Shown piece after piece: positions 1 to 12,471 of a stretch of 64,000 bases of DNA. The DNA lies in NCBI RefSeq assembly GCF_027409185.1, contig NC_084471.1, forward strand, positions 8,771,035 to 8,835,034, written 5' to 3'. Under the pieces are notes generated by a model. The model saw nothing but the letters and a program-made list of their open reading frames with translations. It had not been told where the DNA came from and searched no databases. The position numbers were made by a program, and so were the translations under genes. How positions within the stretch are numbered: the first letter of the stretch is position 1; each line of letters opens with the position of its first letter. Source of the stretch: Cynocephalus volans (taxonomy: Eukaryota > Chordata > Mammalia > Dermoptera > Cynocephalidae).

Positions 1-547
1 CCTATTCATCCCATACTTCCTTACAGCTAGGAATGGCCATGTAGTTCAGTTGTGACAATGAACCCTGCTGAAGAGTTTTGGGAAAGCTTTAGTTTTCCTG
101 ATAAACAGAGAACAGCTGCACTTGGTATATTCCTTTGCTCTCTCCTATTTTACTGCCTTGAATGTGAACACTATACCTGGAGGTGATCAGCCATCTTAAC
201 CACGAGGCATTAGCCAACAATGTGGGGATAGCCAGGATGTCAGACTAGAAGGTAAAAGGAGCTGGGCCCTGGATGACATTGTTGAACTATGGCACTAACC
301 TTGGGCTGCCTGCCTCCTGGAGTTTTGTTATGTGAGGAAAATAGTCCCCTATTTATTTAAAACAATGTAGTTGTTTTTACCTATAAATGATTGTACTCCT
401 AAAAGAGCTGTTTCCTACCCTCTTTCCTTTCTTTTTTTCATCTTGTTTTTTAGACATTCCGCCCAGGGTAAGAAAACCCAATGAGGAAGGTCAGGGACCT
501 AGTTTTATCACTGTATTAACCATGTATTTTTATTTTCTATATTCTGA
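1..547. other. 3' flank, unassigned
   Basis: I see no gene. The sequence has the texture of an old degenerate repeat, but I could not assign a family. Confidence 0.3.
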
Positions 548-1100
548 TACTTTGACACCAGGGGCCTAGCTGACTCTGGAGAGACTGCCCCTCCCAGGCT
601 TAGCCAATTTTTAGATAGTAAGCAACTCACCAGTGAGAGTGACTTTCAAATGCAAACCAACTAGTCCAGCACCCATATTCCTAACCACCTCCTTTTTCGA
701 GTTCTACTTGCCTAATCACCTCAGGTCCAGGTACCAGACAACAAGGACAGCCCCTATATCCCAGAGCCCACTAAAACTATTCAAATTGGCCAATCCTCAA
801 CCTGTTTACCCTGTCTCACCTATTCCTTCCCAAAAAACCAAAATAAGGTACCTTGCCTAATTCTCCCCACACCCTGCTCCCTCTGCCTCCTGACCAATCC
901 TGGTCCCCCGTGTGGCTCCCTGTGGCATAATGTGCCCCGCCCCCTGGTATCTGTGAGTATAACAAATTTTATTTTCAGTGGTAGTCATCTCCTGATATGT
1001 TGGCTTTACCATACCAAAATAATAATAAAACCTATATAAAAACAATAACCAGAAATTTTTCTCTGGATCCACCAAGAGTGGCAGAGTGAGGCAAACTATT
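548..1100 (+). mobile_element. ERV1-like LTR (degenerate)
   Basis: The text has gammaretroviral-LTR character: a stretch rich in CCAATCC and CCTGTTTACC motifs, then a poorly conserved AATAAGG and a C-rich U5-like segment. Edges and family are uncertain and no target duplication is evident. Confidence 0.4.
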
Positions 1101-1146
1101 CTCATGTCCTACAGTTCTGAATAGTAAGTTCTCAGAAGACAGCGAC

Positions 1147-1533
1147 TGTATTAGTCCATTTCTGTTGCTTATAACAGAAATACCTGAAACTAGGTAATTT
1201 GTAAAGAAACAGTATTTATTATTTACCAGAAAGTCCAAAGTCCAAGGAACACAGCTGTTTGGTGGTGACTTCAGTGACGCAAGGTGTCACAAGGCGGATG
1301 GCTGAGCACAGACTAAACTCATTCACTTTCCTTTTAAAGCCTCCAGAAACATTTCCATTCTTCCAAGAATGGATCAATCCATTCACGAGGGTACAGTCCT
1401 CACAATCCAACCACCTCTTCTAGGCCCCACCTTTCAATTACCACAATAGGATTTCCCACCCTCTTAACACTGTCACAGTGGGGTTTAAGTTTCTAATACA
1501 TGGACTTTGGGGGACACAATTCAATCCACAGCA
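1147..1533 (-). mobile_element. 3' LTR of an ERVL-MaLR element
   Basis: On the minus strand this 387-bp LTR ends with the MST-type terminus; on the plus strand it begins TGTATTAGTCCA and ends CACAGCA. It is homologous along its length to 3119-3532. The preceding five bases, GCGAC, resemble GTGAT after the other LTR, as expected for a decayed 5-bp target duplication with two C-to-T changes. Confidence 0.75.
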
Positions 1534-3118
1534 TTCTTCCTCTAATCCCCAAAGTTCATGTCTGTCTCACAGGTAGATGCACTCATTTTATCCCTAAAGT
1601 CTTAACTTGCTTCAACTCAAAAGTGCAAAGACCAAAGTCCCATCTGTGAAACCAAAACAACTTGTCTACTTCCAAGATACAATGCTGGGACAAGCATAGG
1701 GTACATATTCCTGTCCAAAAAGGAAGAAATATGCCAAAAGAATGGGGTAACAGGTCCTAAGCAAGTCTGAAACCCAGCAGGCAAGCATCAGATATTAAAG
1801 CTGGCAAATCATGTACCTTGACTCCACGTTTGGCATTCTCCACACACTGGCATGGGGTTGGGTCCCCAAGTCCTTAGGCAGCTCCTCTTGTATGGCTTTC
1901 CTGGTCTCAGGTGATGCTGTAGCTCTCCGAGGCTGGCATTGCACACTGGTAGCTCCACAGTTCTGGGGTCTCCATGGCAGTCCTGTTCTCATGGCTGCAC
2001 TAGACATGGAATTGGCGGGAATTCTCTGCTGCAAATCCAATCCCACATTTCCACTCAGCATTGCTTTAGTGAAGGCTCTATGCAGTGACTCCACCCTTTG
2101 ACATATCTCTTCCTGGGTCCCTAGGCTTTTCCATAAATCCAAGGTGGAGGCTCCCAAACCTTCACAGCTCCAGCATTCTGCAAACCTGCAGAGTTAACAC
2201 CACATGGATGCCATGAATGCTTCTGGCTTGTATCTTCCAAAGGTGTAGGTCCAGCCACACCTGGGGCCAATTTTGCCACAGCTGGAGCAGCCAAAGCAGC
2301 TGGAGTGCTGGTGCAGGGAACAGCATCCTGAGGTGATCCTGGGAAGTGAGCCCATGGAGGGTGCCTTGGGCATATTCCCTGAGATTATTCTATCTCCGTA
2401 AGCCTCTGGGCCTGTGATGGAAGGGGCAGCCTCGAAGATCTCTGAAATGCCTTGTAGGTCTTTTTTCCCTTCTCTTGATAATCCCTTTTTTCTGTGCTAA
2501 TCTCCTTAGCAAACAGTCACTGGGCTACACTTCTGGTTTCCTCTCTTAAAGATATCTTTTCACTCTTCACATGGCCAGGCTGAGAGTTTTTCAATTTTTC
2601 ACTCTCTGCTTCCTTGTTGATTATAAATTTTGGCTTTACCTCATTCCTTTGCTACCATAACTCAGCATAGGCTATTCCAAGTAGCCATGCAGTTTCCTGA
2701 ATGCTTTGCTGCTTAGAAATTTCTTCCGCCAAATACCCTTGTTAAGCACCTTTAAGTTCTGCTTCCCATAAAACTTTTGGGCATGAATAGAATGCAGCCA
2801 AGTTCCATGTAAATTCAAAGCAAGTGTGATCTATGCCCCAGTTTCTAATAAGCTCTTTCTCATTTACATCTGAGATCTCCTCAGTATGGCCTTTCCTGTC
2901 CATATTTCCATCAGCATTCTGGTTACCATTTAGCCAGTCTCTAAAATGTTTCAAACTTTCCCCGCTCTTTTTGTCTTTTAAACTCTCACCAAAATTTAGG
3001 GTTTTTCTAGCCTGCTCCTTCAAATTCTTCCAGTCTCTGCTCAATATCCAGTTCCAAAGATGCTTCCACATTTTTGTATTTGTTATAAACAACATCCCAC
3101 ATTTTGGTACCAACATTC
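1534..3118 (-). mobile_element. Internal region of the ERVL-MaLR element
   Basis: The 1.6-kb stretch between the two LTRs matches the MST/THE1-type internal sequence. Near the 3' LTR it carries the AATCCCCAAAGTTCATGTC landmark, and near the 5' LTR it carries TGGTACCAA. MaLR internals carry no intact retroviral gene, and the open frames seen here are short and broken. Confidence 0.7.
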
Positions 3119-3532
3119 TGCATTAGTCTGTTTCTGCCGCTTATATACTTGAAACTGGGTAATTGGTAAAAAAAAAAAAACAATATTTATTGCTTACAGT
3201 TTTGGAGGCTGGGAAGTCTAAACTCCAGGGAACACATCTGGTGAGAGCCTTCTTTGGTGGTGAATTCAGTAACACAGGATGTCACATGGTGGATTGCTGA
3301 GCAGAGAGAAACTAACCTCTTCATTCACTCTCCTTTTAAAGCCACCGGAACCACTCCCATTATCCCAGGAATGGATCCATCCGTGAGGACACACTCCTTA
3401 CTATCCAATCACCTCTTCGAGGCCCCACCTTTCAACCACCACAATAAGGTTTCCCACCCTGTTAACACTGTCACAGTGGGGGGTTAAGTTTCTGATACAT
3501 GGACTTTGGGGGACACCATTCAATCCACCTCA
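3119..3532 (-). mobile_element. 5' LTR of the ERVL-MaLR element
   Basis: This 414-bp LTR, the 5' one for the minus-strand element, is homologous to 1147-1533. It differs by scattered substitutions and a longer A-run at about 3169. It is followed by GTGAT at 3533-3537. With its partner it defines a nearly complete 2.39-kb provirus-like copy. Confidence 0.75.
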
Positions 3533-3537
3533 GTGAT

Positions 3538-4034
3538 CATATTTTAAACAACTTTGTCTCCTTTCCACAGTACTGGGCATAATGCCTTGCTCTAATTATG
3601 GCCCATTACATGTCCATAGGGAATTCACAGTTCAGGGCAGAGACAGACATGTAAACAAGCAAACAATTTACTCAGTAAATGGTTTAATGGAGTAATGTAC
3701 AAAACACAGTGAGACAGAGGAAGAATTAACATCTGAAAATAGTTGGGAAGTTGAGGAAGGTTTCATGGAAGGTTTGGTCTGGGACTTAACAAATCAATAC
3801 AAGTTTTCCAAGCAGCTAAAGGGAGTACTGGGATAGGGATAGTGGTGGGTAGAAAGCACTCTAGGCACAGACGTGGTGAAATAGGAGAGCAAGGCACATT
3901 CTAGGAGCTCCTCTCCAAACCCTAAAGACAATCCACACACAGAGGTAACAGAAAAGGAAATCACCCTTTCTTTTTTCAATAACTTAGAAAGCTAGCTCCA
4001 GTGGCTTTGGCTAGGATGCTCAAAGATTGGCTGA
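3538..4034. other. Unassigned flank
   Basis: No gene and no repeat I can name. Confidence 0.3.
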
Positions 4035-6759
4035 ATGATTTTAAAAGGAGTTCAATTCTCCACGGTTGTGTACAGACCCCTGTTACTGGCCCCTGCCACC
4101 ATTCTTTTATCCACAGCTGGCCCTGTAGTCACATGCATGCATGCCACCAGCCCTGATTCCAGTAGCTGCAGATATGTTGCTGACACTATGTGTGCACCTG
4201 CAATTGATGCTGGCCCTTGCTGCTGGTCCTAGCCCTCACTGCTATGCATGCCCACAGCTGGCCCCTGCCATCATACATGTGTAAGCAGCTGGCTCCCACA
4301 GCTGAGCATGTGCACAGTGCTTGCCCCAGCCCCTACCACAGCCTACTCCAGTCCCTTGCCGCTGCACCTGGAAGTACTGCTGAGGATCCCAACAGTCCTC
4401 AAAGCCACTACAGACACCCCTACAGCTCTCAGCACCAAGGACAACACAGTTGCCAAAGCTAATCTATAAAAGAAGAGGCAACTGTCTTTTCAAATGTTCA
4501 GACACCTATGCAAGGCTATAAGGATCACAAGGAATCAGGGAAATATTATGACACCAAAGGAGCACAGTAAATTTCCAATAACTAACCCAGAGAAATGGAG
4601 ATCCATAAATTGCCTGAAAGAATTGAAAATAACTGTTCTAAAGAAACTCAGCAAACTACAAGAGATCACAAACAATTTAGTGAAATCAGGAAAATAATAT
4701 AAGAAAAAATGAGAAGTTCAACAAAGGTATAGAAAATGTTAAAAAAAAAAAAGAACCGAACATAAATTCTAGAGCTGAAGAATACAACGAGTAAACTAAA
4801 AAATGCAATAGAGAGCTTCAATAAGAGACTCAATTAAGCAAAAGAAAGAATTAGTGAACTCAAAGGACTTTCAGAATTATTCCTATAATGAAGAAAAAGG
4901 AATGAAAAAGAATAAAGAAAGCTTACAGGATTTATGACACATCATCACGTGAACTAATGTACATATTATGGAACTCTCGATAGAAGAAGCAAAAAAGGGA
5001 AAGAAAGCTCATTTACAGTAATAATAACCAAAAACTTCTCAAATTTGGGGCAAGAAATAGACATCCAAACTGAAGAAGCCCATAGGCCCCCATATAGGTT
5101 GAACATAAAGAGCTATACATCAAGACACATTATAATAAAACTGTCAAAATTCAAAGACAGAAAGAGAAAAGTAATTTCCCACATACAAGGGAACCATCAT
5201 AAGATTATCAGAGGATTTTTCAACAAAAACATTGCAGGTCAGTAGAAGGTGGTATATATGTTCAAAGTACTAGAAAAAAAATTACCAAGAATACTATACA
5301 CTGCAAATGTATCTTTGAAAATGAAGGGGAGATAAAGTCATTCCTAGAAAAACAAAAACTGAGGGATTTTATCACCACTAGATCTGCCTTCTAAGAAATG
5401 CTTAAGGGAGTTCATCAAATGGAATTGAAAACATGCTAATCAGCAATGTGGAAGTATATGCAGTATAAATATCACAGGCAAAGACAAATATACAGTCAAA
5501 TACAGAAAAGCATAACACTGTATTAGTGGTGTGCAAATTATCCATAATGCTAATACAAAAGGTAAAAGACAAAAATATCAGGAATAACTATAACCACAAA
5601 AATGTAGGAGTGTATTCACAAGAAGTAAACTCTAACTTCAAGAACACATAGTAGAGAGAAGCATGAGTAAAGTTTTTGTATGTAATTGACTTTAAGTGTT
5701 ATCAAATTAAAATAGATGGTTATAACTACAAGAATATTGATACAAGCCTTATGGTAACCACAAAGGAAAAGCCTATAGTGTATACCTAAAATATAAAGAG
5801 AAAGGAATCAAGCCAAATCACTACAAAAAATTCACCAAATAACAAAAGAAGAAAGCAAGAAAGGAAGAAGAAAAGAACTGCAAAACAAACAGAAAACAAT
5901 GAACAAAATGATAATACTAAGTCCTTATCTATCGATAAATACTTTAAATATAAATAGATTAAACTCTCTAATCAAATGGTACAAAGTAGCTTGATGGATT
6001 TTTTAAAAATATCCTATGACATGCTGTCTATAAGAGACTCGCTTTAGATATAAAGACAAACATAGACTAAAAGTGAAGAAATGGGAAAAAATATTCCATG
6101 CAAATGCTAACCAAAAGAGAATGAGGTCATATGATTTCTTTACATCAGACAAAATAGATTTTAAGTCAAAAATTTCCACTAGAGACAAAATTATTATATA
6201 GTGATGAAAGGTTCAATTCAACAGAATCTATAACAATTGTAAATATATATGCACCCAATATCACAGCACCTAAATATAAAAAACAAGTATTGAAAGATCT
6301 GAAGGGAGAATTTGACAACAGTACAATAATAGTAGGAGACTTCAATACCCCACTTTCAATAATGGACAGAACAACCAGCCAGATAAATCAATAAGGAAAC
6401 AACTGACTTGAACAAAACTGTATTCCAAATGGACTTGACAGACATACAGAACTTTTCATCCAAGAGCAGAAGAATACACTTTCTTCTCAAGCACAAATGG
6501 AATTTTCCAGGACAGATCACTGGTTCAGTCACAAAAGAAGTCATAACAAATTTAAGAAAACTGAAATCATTCCAAGTATCTTCTCGGACAACAGTGGAAT
6601 GAAACTAGAAATCAATAACAGAAAGAAAACAGGAAAATATCACAAACACATGAAAATTAAACAACACACTCCCGCACAACAATTGGATAGAAGAAGAAAT
6701 CAAAAGGTAATTTCAAAACACCTTTAGACAAATGAAAATGAAAATAAAACTTTCAAAAT

Positions 6760-6832
6760 TATGGTGTTGTAACCTGCAAGGTCAAGGGTTTTGAACCTAT
6801 ACCAGCTAGCTGCCAAAAACAAACAAACAACA
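6760..6832 (+). mobile_element. tRNA-Ile-derived SINE, 5'-truncated
   Basis: The 3' half of the tRNA-like unit is present, with AAGGTCAAGGG, a degenerate B-box and a CCAGCTAGCTGCC end followed by an A-rich tail. It sits within the L1. Confidence 0.6.
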
Positions 6833-7752
6833 AAAAACCTCACAAAATTTATGGGATTCAGCAAAGACAGTACTAAAAGGGAAATTTATAGGATTAAACA
6901 CCTACATTAAAAAAGAAGAAAGATCTCAAACAACCTAACTTTACAACCCAAGAAATTAGAAAAAGAACAACAAACTAAACCCAAAGTTATCAGAAGGAAG
7001 AAAAATGATAAAGATTTTTTAATAATAAAGAGCAGAAATTTTAAAAAATAGAGAGAGAATAGAAAAATAATATAAAAAAACAATACAAGAATTGGTTTTT
7101 CAAAAAGATCAACAAAACTGAAAAAGTCTTAGCCAGATTAACATAAAAAGAGAGAAGACTCAACTAAATAAAGTCAGAAATAAAACAGGAGACATTACAA
7201 TGGATGAGACAAATAAAAAGGATCATAAGGGACTGTTATGAACAATTACATGCCAACAAACTGGATAAACTAGAAGAAATAGATAAATTCCTAAAAACAT
7301 ATAACCTACCAAGATTGAATCAAGAAGAAACAGAAAGCCTGAGCACACCAATAACAAACAAAGAGACTGAATTGGTAATCAAAAACATTCCAACAAAGAA
7401 AAGCCTAGGACCACACAGCTTCACAGGAGAGTTCTACCAAACATTCAAAGAACTAATACTGACCCTTCTAAACCTTTTCAAAAAACAGAAGAGAGATCAC
7501 TCCCCAACACATTTTATAAAGCCAGCATCACCCTTATTCCAAAGCCAGACAAAGATAATACAAGAAAAGAAAAATACAGGCCAACATCCCTGATTAACAT
7601 AGATGAAAAAATTCTTCATAAAATACTGGCAAATTGAATTCAACACATTAAAAGGATTATACACCACAATCAAGTGGGATTTATTCCTGGAATAAATACA
7701 GTTAACCAAGGATGGTGAAACATATAAAAACCAACTAATGTGATAAACCACC

Positions 7753-8180
7753 TGTAGTGGATTGAATTATGTCCTCCCAAAACTCATTGAAGTTTGAACT
7801 GTGTCCCCCAAGTTTTATGTATTAGAAACTTAGCCCCCACTGTGACTGCTAAGAGGGCAGGAAATCCTATTATGGTAATTGGAAGGTGGAGCCTTGAAGA
7901 AGTGATTGGATTATAGGACCATGCAGTAGTGAATGGATTAAAAATGGTGGTCAGGGGTGTGTTTCCAAGGGCTTTAAAAGATGAGAGTCTGTCTTTCTCT
8001 CTCTCTTGCTCTCTCTGCTTCCACCATCTTGCAATGTGAGACCCCTGGGTCACTCTCGCCACCATCAGATGGACTTTGGGCTTCCCAGCCTCAGAAACTG
8101 TAAGCAATAAATTTCATTTTCTTTATAAATCACCCAGTTCTGGGTATTATGTTATAAGCAACACAAAAAAGACTAATACA
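7753..8180 (+). mobile_element. Solo ERVL-MaLR (MST-type) LTR
   Basis: The 428-bp LTR begins TGTAGTGG and ends CTAATACA. It is flanked by a perfect 5-bp target duplication, CCACC, at 7748-7752 and 8181-8185. It carries AATAAATTTC near its 3' end as the LTR polyadenylation signal. The surrounding L1 is continuous across the insertion. Confidence 0.85.
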
Positions 8181-9702
8181 CCACCCTAATAGAGTGAAAA
8201 GCAAAAATGACACAATCATCTCAACAGATCCAAAGATAGCATTTGACAAAATTTAACATCCTTTCATGATAAAAACTCTCATCAAAATAGGTATAGAAAG
8301 AACTCACTTCAACACAATAAAGGGCACATATAAAAATCCCAGAGCTAACTAACATTATTTCATCAGTGATGAAAGACTGAAAGCTTTTCCTCTAAGATCT
8401 GAAACAAGAAAAGGATGCTCACTCTCACCAATGTTATTTAATATGGTCTTTGAAGTTGTGTCAGAGCAATCAGGCATGAAAAAGAAATAAAGACATCTAA
8501 ATCAGAAGGAAAAAAAGTAAAATTATCCCTGTTTGCAGATAACATGACCATATAAATAGAAAACCCTAAAGACTCCACCAAAAAAACTGGTAGAACTAAG
8601 AAATGAACTCAGGTGCAGGATACAAAATCAACATACAAAAATCCATGGCATTTCTTCTTTCTTTCTTTCTCTCTTAATCCATAGCATTTCTATACACCAA
8701 CAATGAACTATCTGAAAGGGCAATTAAGAATACAATCTCATTTACTTTAGCAACAAAAAATAAAATACTTAACAATTGGGCAAAGAGGTGAAAGACCTCT
8801 ACACTGAAAATGATAAAACACTGATGAAAGAAATTTAAAATGACACAAACAAATGGAAAGATATCTCATGCTCATGGACTGGAAGAATATCAAAATGTCC
8901 ATACTACTGAAAGCATTCTATAGATTCAATGCAACCCCTATCAAAATCCCAACTGCATTTTTAACAGAAATAGAAAAACAATCCTAAAATTCCTACAACA
9001 CCACTAAAGACCCTGAATATCCAAAATAATCTTGAGCAAGAAGAATAAAGCTGGAGCTATCACACTTCCTGACTTCAAATTATATCACAAAGTTTTAGTA
9101 ATCAAAACAGTATGCTACTGGCAAACAAAACAAAACAAAACAAAAAAACAGAAATGAAAAACAGACATATAGACAAATGGAACAGAATAGAAAACCCAGA
9201 AATAAGCCCACAAATTTACTGTCAACTTATCTTTGACAAGGATGTAAGAATTCACAATGGGGAAAGAATAGTCTTTTCAGAATATGGTGCTGGGAAAACT
9301 AGATATCCACATGCAAAAAAATTCAATTAGACCCCTATCTCACACCATACATGAAAATCAACTCAAAAAAGTTTAAAGATTTAAACATAAAACCTGAAAC
9401 TGTAAAACTCCTAAAAGAAAACATAAGAAAAAACCTTCTTGACATTAGTCTTAGCAATAGTTTTCTCAATATGACACTAAAAAGCACAGGCAGCAAAAGA
9501 AAAATAGATAAGTGGAATTACGTCAAACTAAAAAGCTTCTGCATAGCAAAGGGAATAATCAAAAAAATGAAAAGCTAACCTATGCAATGGGGAAAAAAAA
9601 AACCAAACATATATCTGATAGGGAATTAACATACAAAAAATATAAGGAACTCATACAATCCAATACCAAAAAATACAAATAACTCTATTAAAAAATGGGC
9701 AA

Positions 9703-9790
9703 ACCTGGTTAGCTCAGTTGGTTAGAATGCAGCGTTACAACACCAAGGTCATGGGTTTGGATTCCCACATCAGCCAGCAGCCAAAACAAA
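9703..9790 (+). mobile_element. tRNA-Ile-derived SINE monomer
   Basis: The head GGTTAGCTCAGTTGGTTAGA is the tRNA-Ile 5' arm with its A-box. It is followed by AACACCAAGGTC, a B-box-like GGTTTGGATTCC and an A-rich tail. Confidence 0.85.
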
Positions 9791-10271
9791 CCCTCAGCCG
9801 AAGAATTCAGATGGACAACAGGCGTATGAATAGGTGCCCAAAATCTATAATCATCAGGTAAATGCAAATCAAAACCACAGTGAGAAGTGTTCTTCACACT
9901 TAGGATGGCTATTATTAAAAAAGATAAAAGATAACAATTGTTGGCAAGGATGTCTAGGAAATGGGAATTCTTGTAAACTGTTGGTAGGAATATATATTAG
10001 TACAGCCATTATGGAAAGTAGTATGGAAGTTCCTCCAAAAATTAAAAATAAATTGACCATATGATTCAGCAATCCCACTTCTGGTTATATATCCAAAGGA
10101 ATTAAAAACAGGATTGCAAAGAGATAGCTGCACTTCCATGTTCATTTCAGCATTTTTCACAATAGCCAAGATATGCAAGCAACCTAAATGTCCTTCTATA
10201 GATGAATGGATAAAGGAAACGTGGTATACTTGTGTACAATAGAATATTATTCAGCCTTAAAAAAAGAAAAT

Positions 10272-10633
10272 TTATAAATCAATATATATTGCTGTTTTAT
10301 TTCTCACATAAAGAATCCTCCTTCTCACTGAAGTTAAATCAGTAATTCTTGATAGAATCTATCTGCCCCCTCACCCCCAGCACACACACTGGGGAAAAAA
10401 ATGATACATTATTTCTTGTTCAGGTTTTAGTTTAATTTATTGAAATAAAGTATCTGAAATTGCATCGCTCATCTACCTCACTGCAGTTCTAGTTTTAAAT
10501 GCCTACATAAAAGCCCATTGAAAACCAGCACTAGAAAAATGGTCTAGAAAAATCAGTATAAAACTTATGTAAAGGATAATGATCCATCATTCCTTGTTCA
10601 GAATATAGCGTAATTCACTAACAAAAAAAAAGG
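10272..10633 (+). mobile_element. Unidentified retroposed insert in L1
   Basis: The 362-bp insert interrupts the L1 3' end. It ends in an A-run and is flanked by AAAGAAAAT at 10263-10271 and 10634-10642. The L1 text reads on normally after it. It has no tRNA, 7SL or LTR hallmark that I recognise. A roughly 40-bp segment at 10400-10440 recurs imperfectly at 10578-10617 (shared core TTCTTGTTCAG / TCCTTGTTCAG). Confidence 0.55.
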
Positions 10634-10980
10634 AAAGAAAATCCTGCCACTTGTAACATGGATAGAGCTGGAGGACATTATGCTAAGCAAAATTAAGCAA
10701 AGCACAGAAAGAGAAATACTGCATAATCTCACTTATATGCATAACCTCAAATAGTCAAACTCAGAAACAGTAGGATGGTGGTTGCTGGAGCTGGGGAGAG
10801 GGGAATATGGGGTAATGTTGGTCAAATGGTACAAAAATGGTAACTATGTAATGATACTACACATACTGATTCGCTGGAATGTGATAGTCATTTCATAATG
10901 TATGTCAAAACATCAAATTGTACACCTTAAATATATAATTTTTATATATCTCCTATTGTCACAAAAATTAAATTGTCACA

Positions 10981-12276
10981 AAATAATTTATAAGATAAAA
11001 AGTTCAACTGTGTCCAGCTACTTATTAATAGCTACTTATTAATATTCAATTCAATTAATACCCTGTTTTACTATTTATAATAAATTCTAATTACTAAAAA
11101 TCTCATAAGTTTTTTTATATTGACTACTAAATACACATCTAGACTGACCAAAATGCTGGTCACATCTATAGACCCTTTCCCTTGAACAGAATCCCTTCTT
11201 CCTGATCCATTTAGGAACCTTCAAAAAATGTTTATTCTCCAGATGTCCATGGTTGAGTCTGCCCCACCACCTCACCTCCACTCTCCAGAAGATACTCAAG
11301 GTAAAGGCTGGGATAGATGCCACACATTTCACTTTCTACCCAATGACTCAGTAACCCGTGCAGCAGAATAATTTTTTTGAGTATTAATTTGGATTGGGTC
11401 CCTACATTTTACACATACTCCCATGTGCATGATTTCCAAGCAAGCAGCCAGGCACTGGGCAAGGAAAGCCAAGTCAACATGAAGGCAAAGGCTCTCCATT
11501 ATCTTGTGTGGAAACCCAAATCCTGAGAATAGGATTAGGATGGGTGCTCAAGGGGTGGGGGGGATGCAGACCAACAGCACGGCTGTGAGAGAGCAGAATC
11601 TGGGAGGCTGGGTAAGAACTGTGTCTCTCATGGAGTGGACACTGGGGTCTTGCTCCTCAGTCCTCAGGGATAACATGCTACATAGGGTTGGATTTCTAAC
11701 ACCCAGGTTCTAAGCCCCACCTGAGATTCTGGGGTCACAAGGAAACAACCAAGCTCTTAGACTTGATAGGATCTGCCAAGACTGGACAGTGGCTGTTTCT
11801 GAAGCAGTCTCATGACTGGAAAGGTCTTCTCAGCATATTGGTGCTACTTAAAATCTGGAAACTCTATAATCTTGGAATCTGGGGGAATCCCACCAACAAG
11901 GCAGATGATGGGTGGGAGTCTTGGTAACAGAATTAAATTTAAGGAAAACAAAGACACACAATATTTATCACACATATTAATCTATGGATTGAAAAATCAC
12001 ACCGGGTATACATTTTCTCCCTGATTCCTCCAGGGAAGTTGAGCCAGGAAGGCTCTGCTCCAGCAGGCTGATGAGCATCCACTCACTCATGAAAAGGAGT
12101 ATTTTGTTCTGCTACCAGATAGTCCTGGGCTAAAAGGCCTTCTTTCCATCCTTTGTATTCCTAACAGAAAACTAGGAGATAGAGTGGACAACAGAGCACA
12201 GTTTCTGTATTGCAGCTGGGGAAGAGACAGAGAGAGTGGAATCCACCAGCGCAGGGAATGAGTCAGGGAGGAAGTA
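10981..12276. other. Unassigned flank
   Basis: No gene. It may contain old LTR sequence, but nothing I can support. Confidence 0.3.
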
Positions 12277-12471
12277 CAGTCATACGCTGCATAAGGATGT
12301 TTTGGTCAATGATGGACTGCATATAGGACTGAGGCTGGAGCGGTAGGCTAGATGTGTAGTAGGCCATACCATCCAGGTCTGTGTAAGTACACTGTGATGT
12401 TCCCACAAACACAAAATCACCTAATGATGCATTTCTCAGAACATATCCCCATCATTAAGTGATGCATGACT
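12277..12471. mobile_element. Nonautonomous DNA transposon (Tigger/mariner type)
   Basis: The two ends form an inverted repeat, CAGTCATACGCTGCATAAGG against GTCATGCATCACTTAATGA. A TA flanks the left end. A related longer fragment is at 27165-27365. I could not recall the family name. Confidence 0.6.

Larger units (their letters stand above)
4035..10980 (+). mobile_element. LINE-1, nearly full length, degenerate
   Basis: The start, 4035-4465, is GC-richer and contains degenerate short repeats built on CACAGCTGGCCCCTGCC, as in old L1 5' UTRs. ORF1 and ORF2 remnants follow in order but are broken by many stops. Reverse-transcriptase and C-terminal pieces can be read near 7204-7593, 9112-9330 and 9351-9578. 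The 3' UTR runs to about 10980. It is interrupted by a SINE fragment (6760-6832), a solo LTR (7753-8180), a SINE (9703-9790) and an unidentified insert (10272-10633). Confidence 0.85.
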
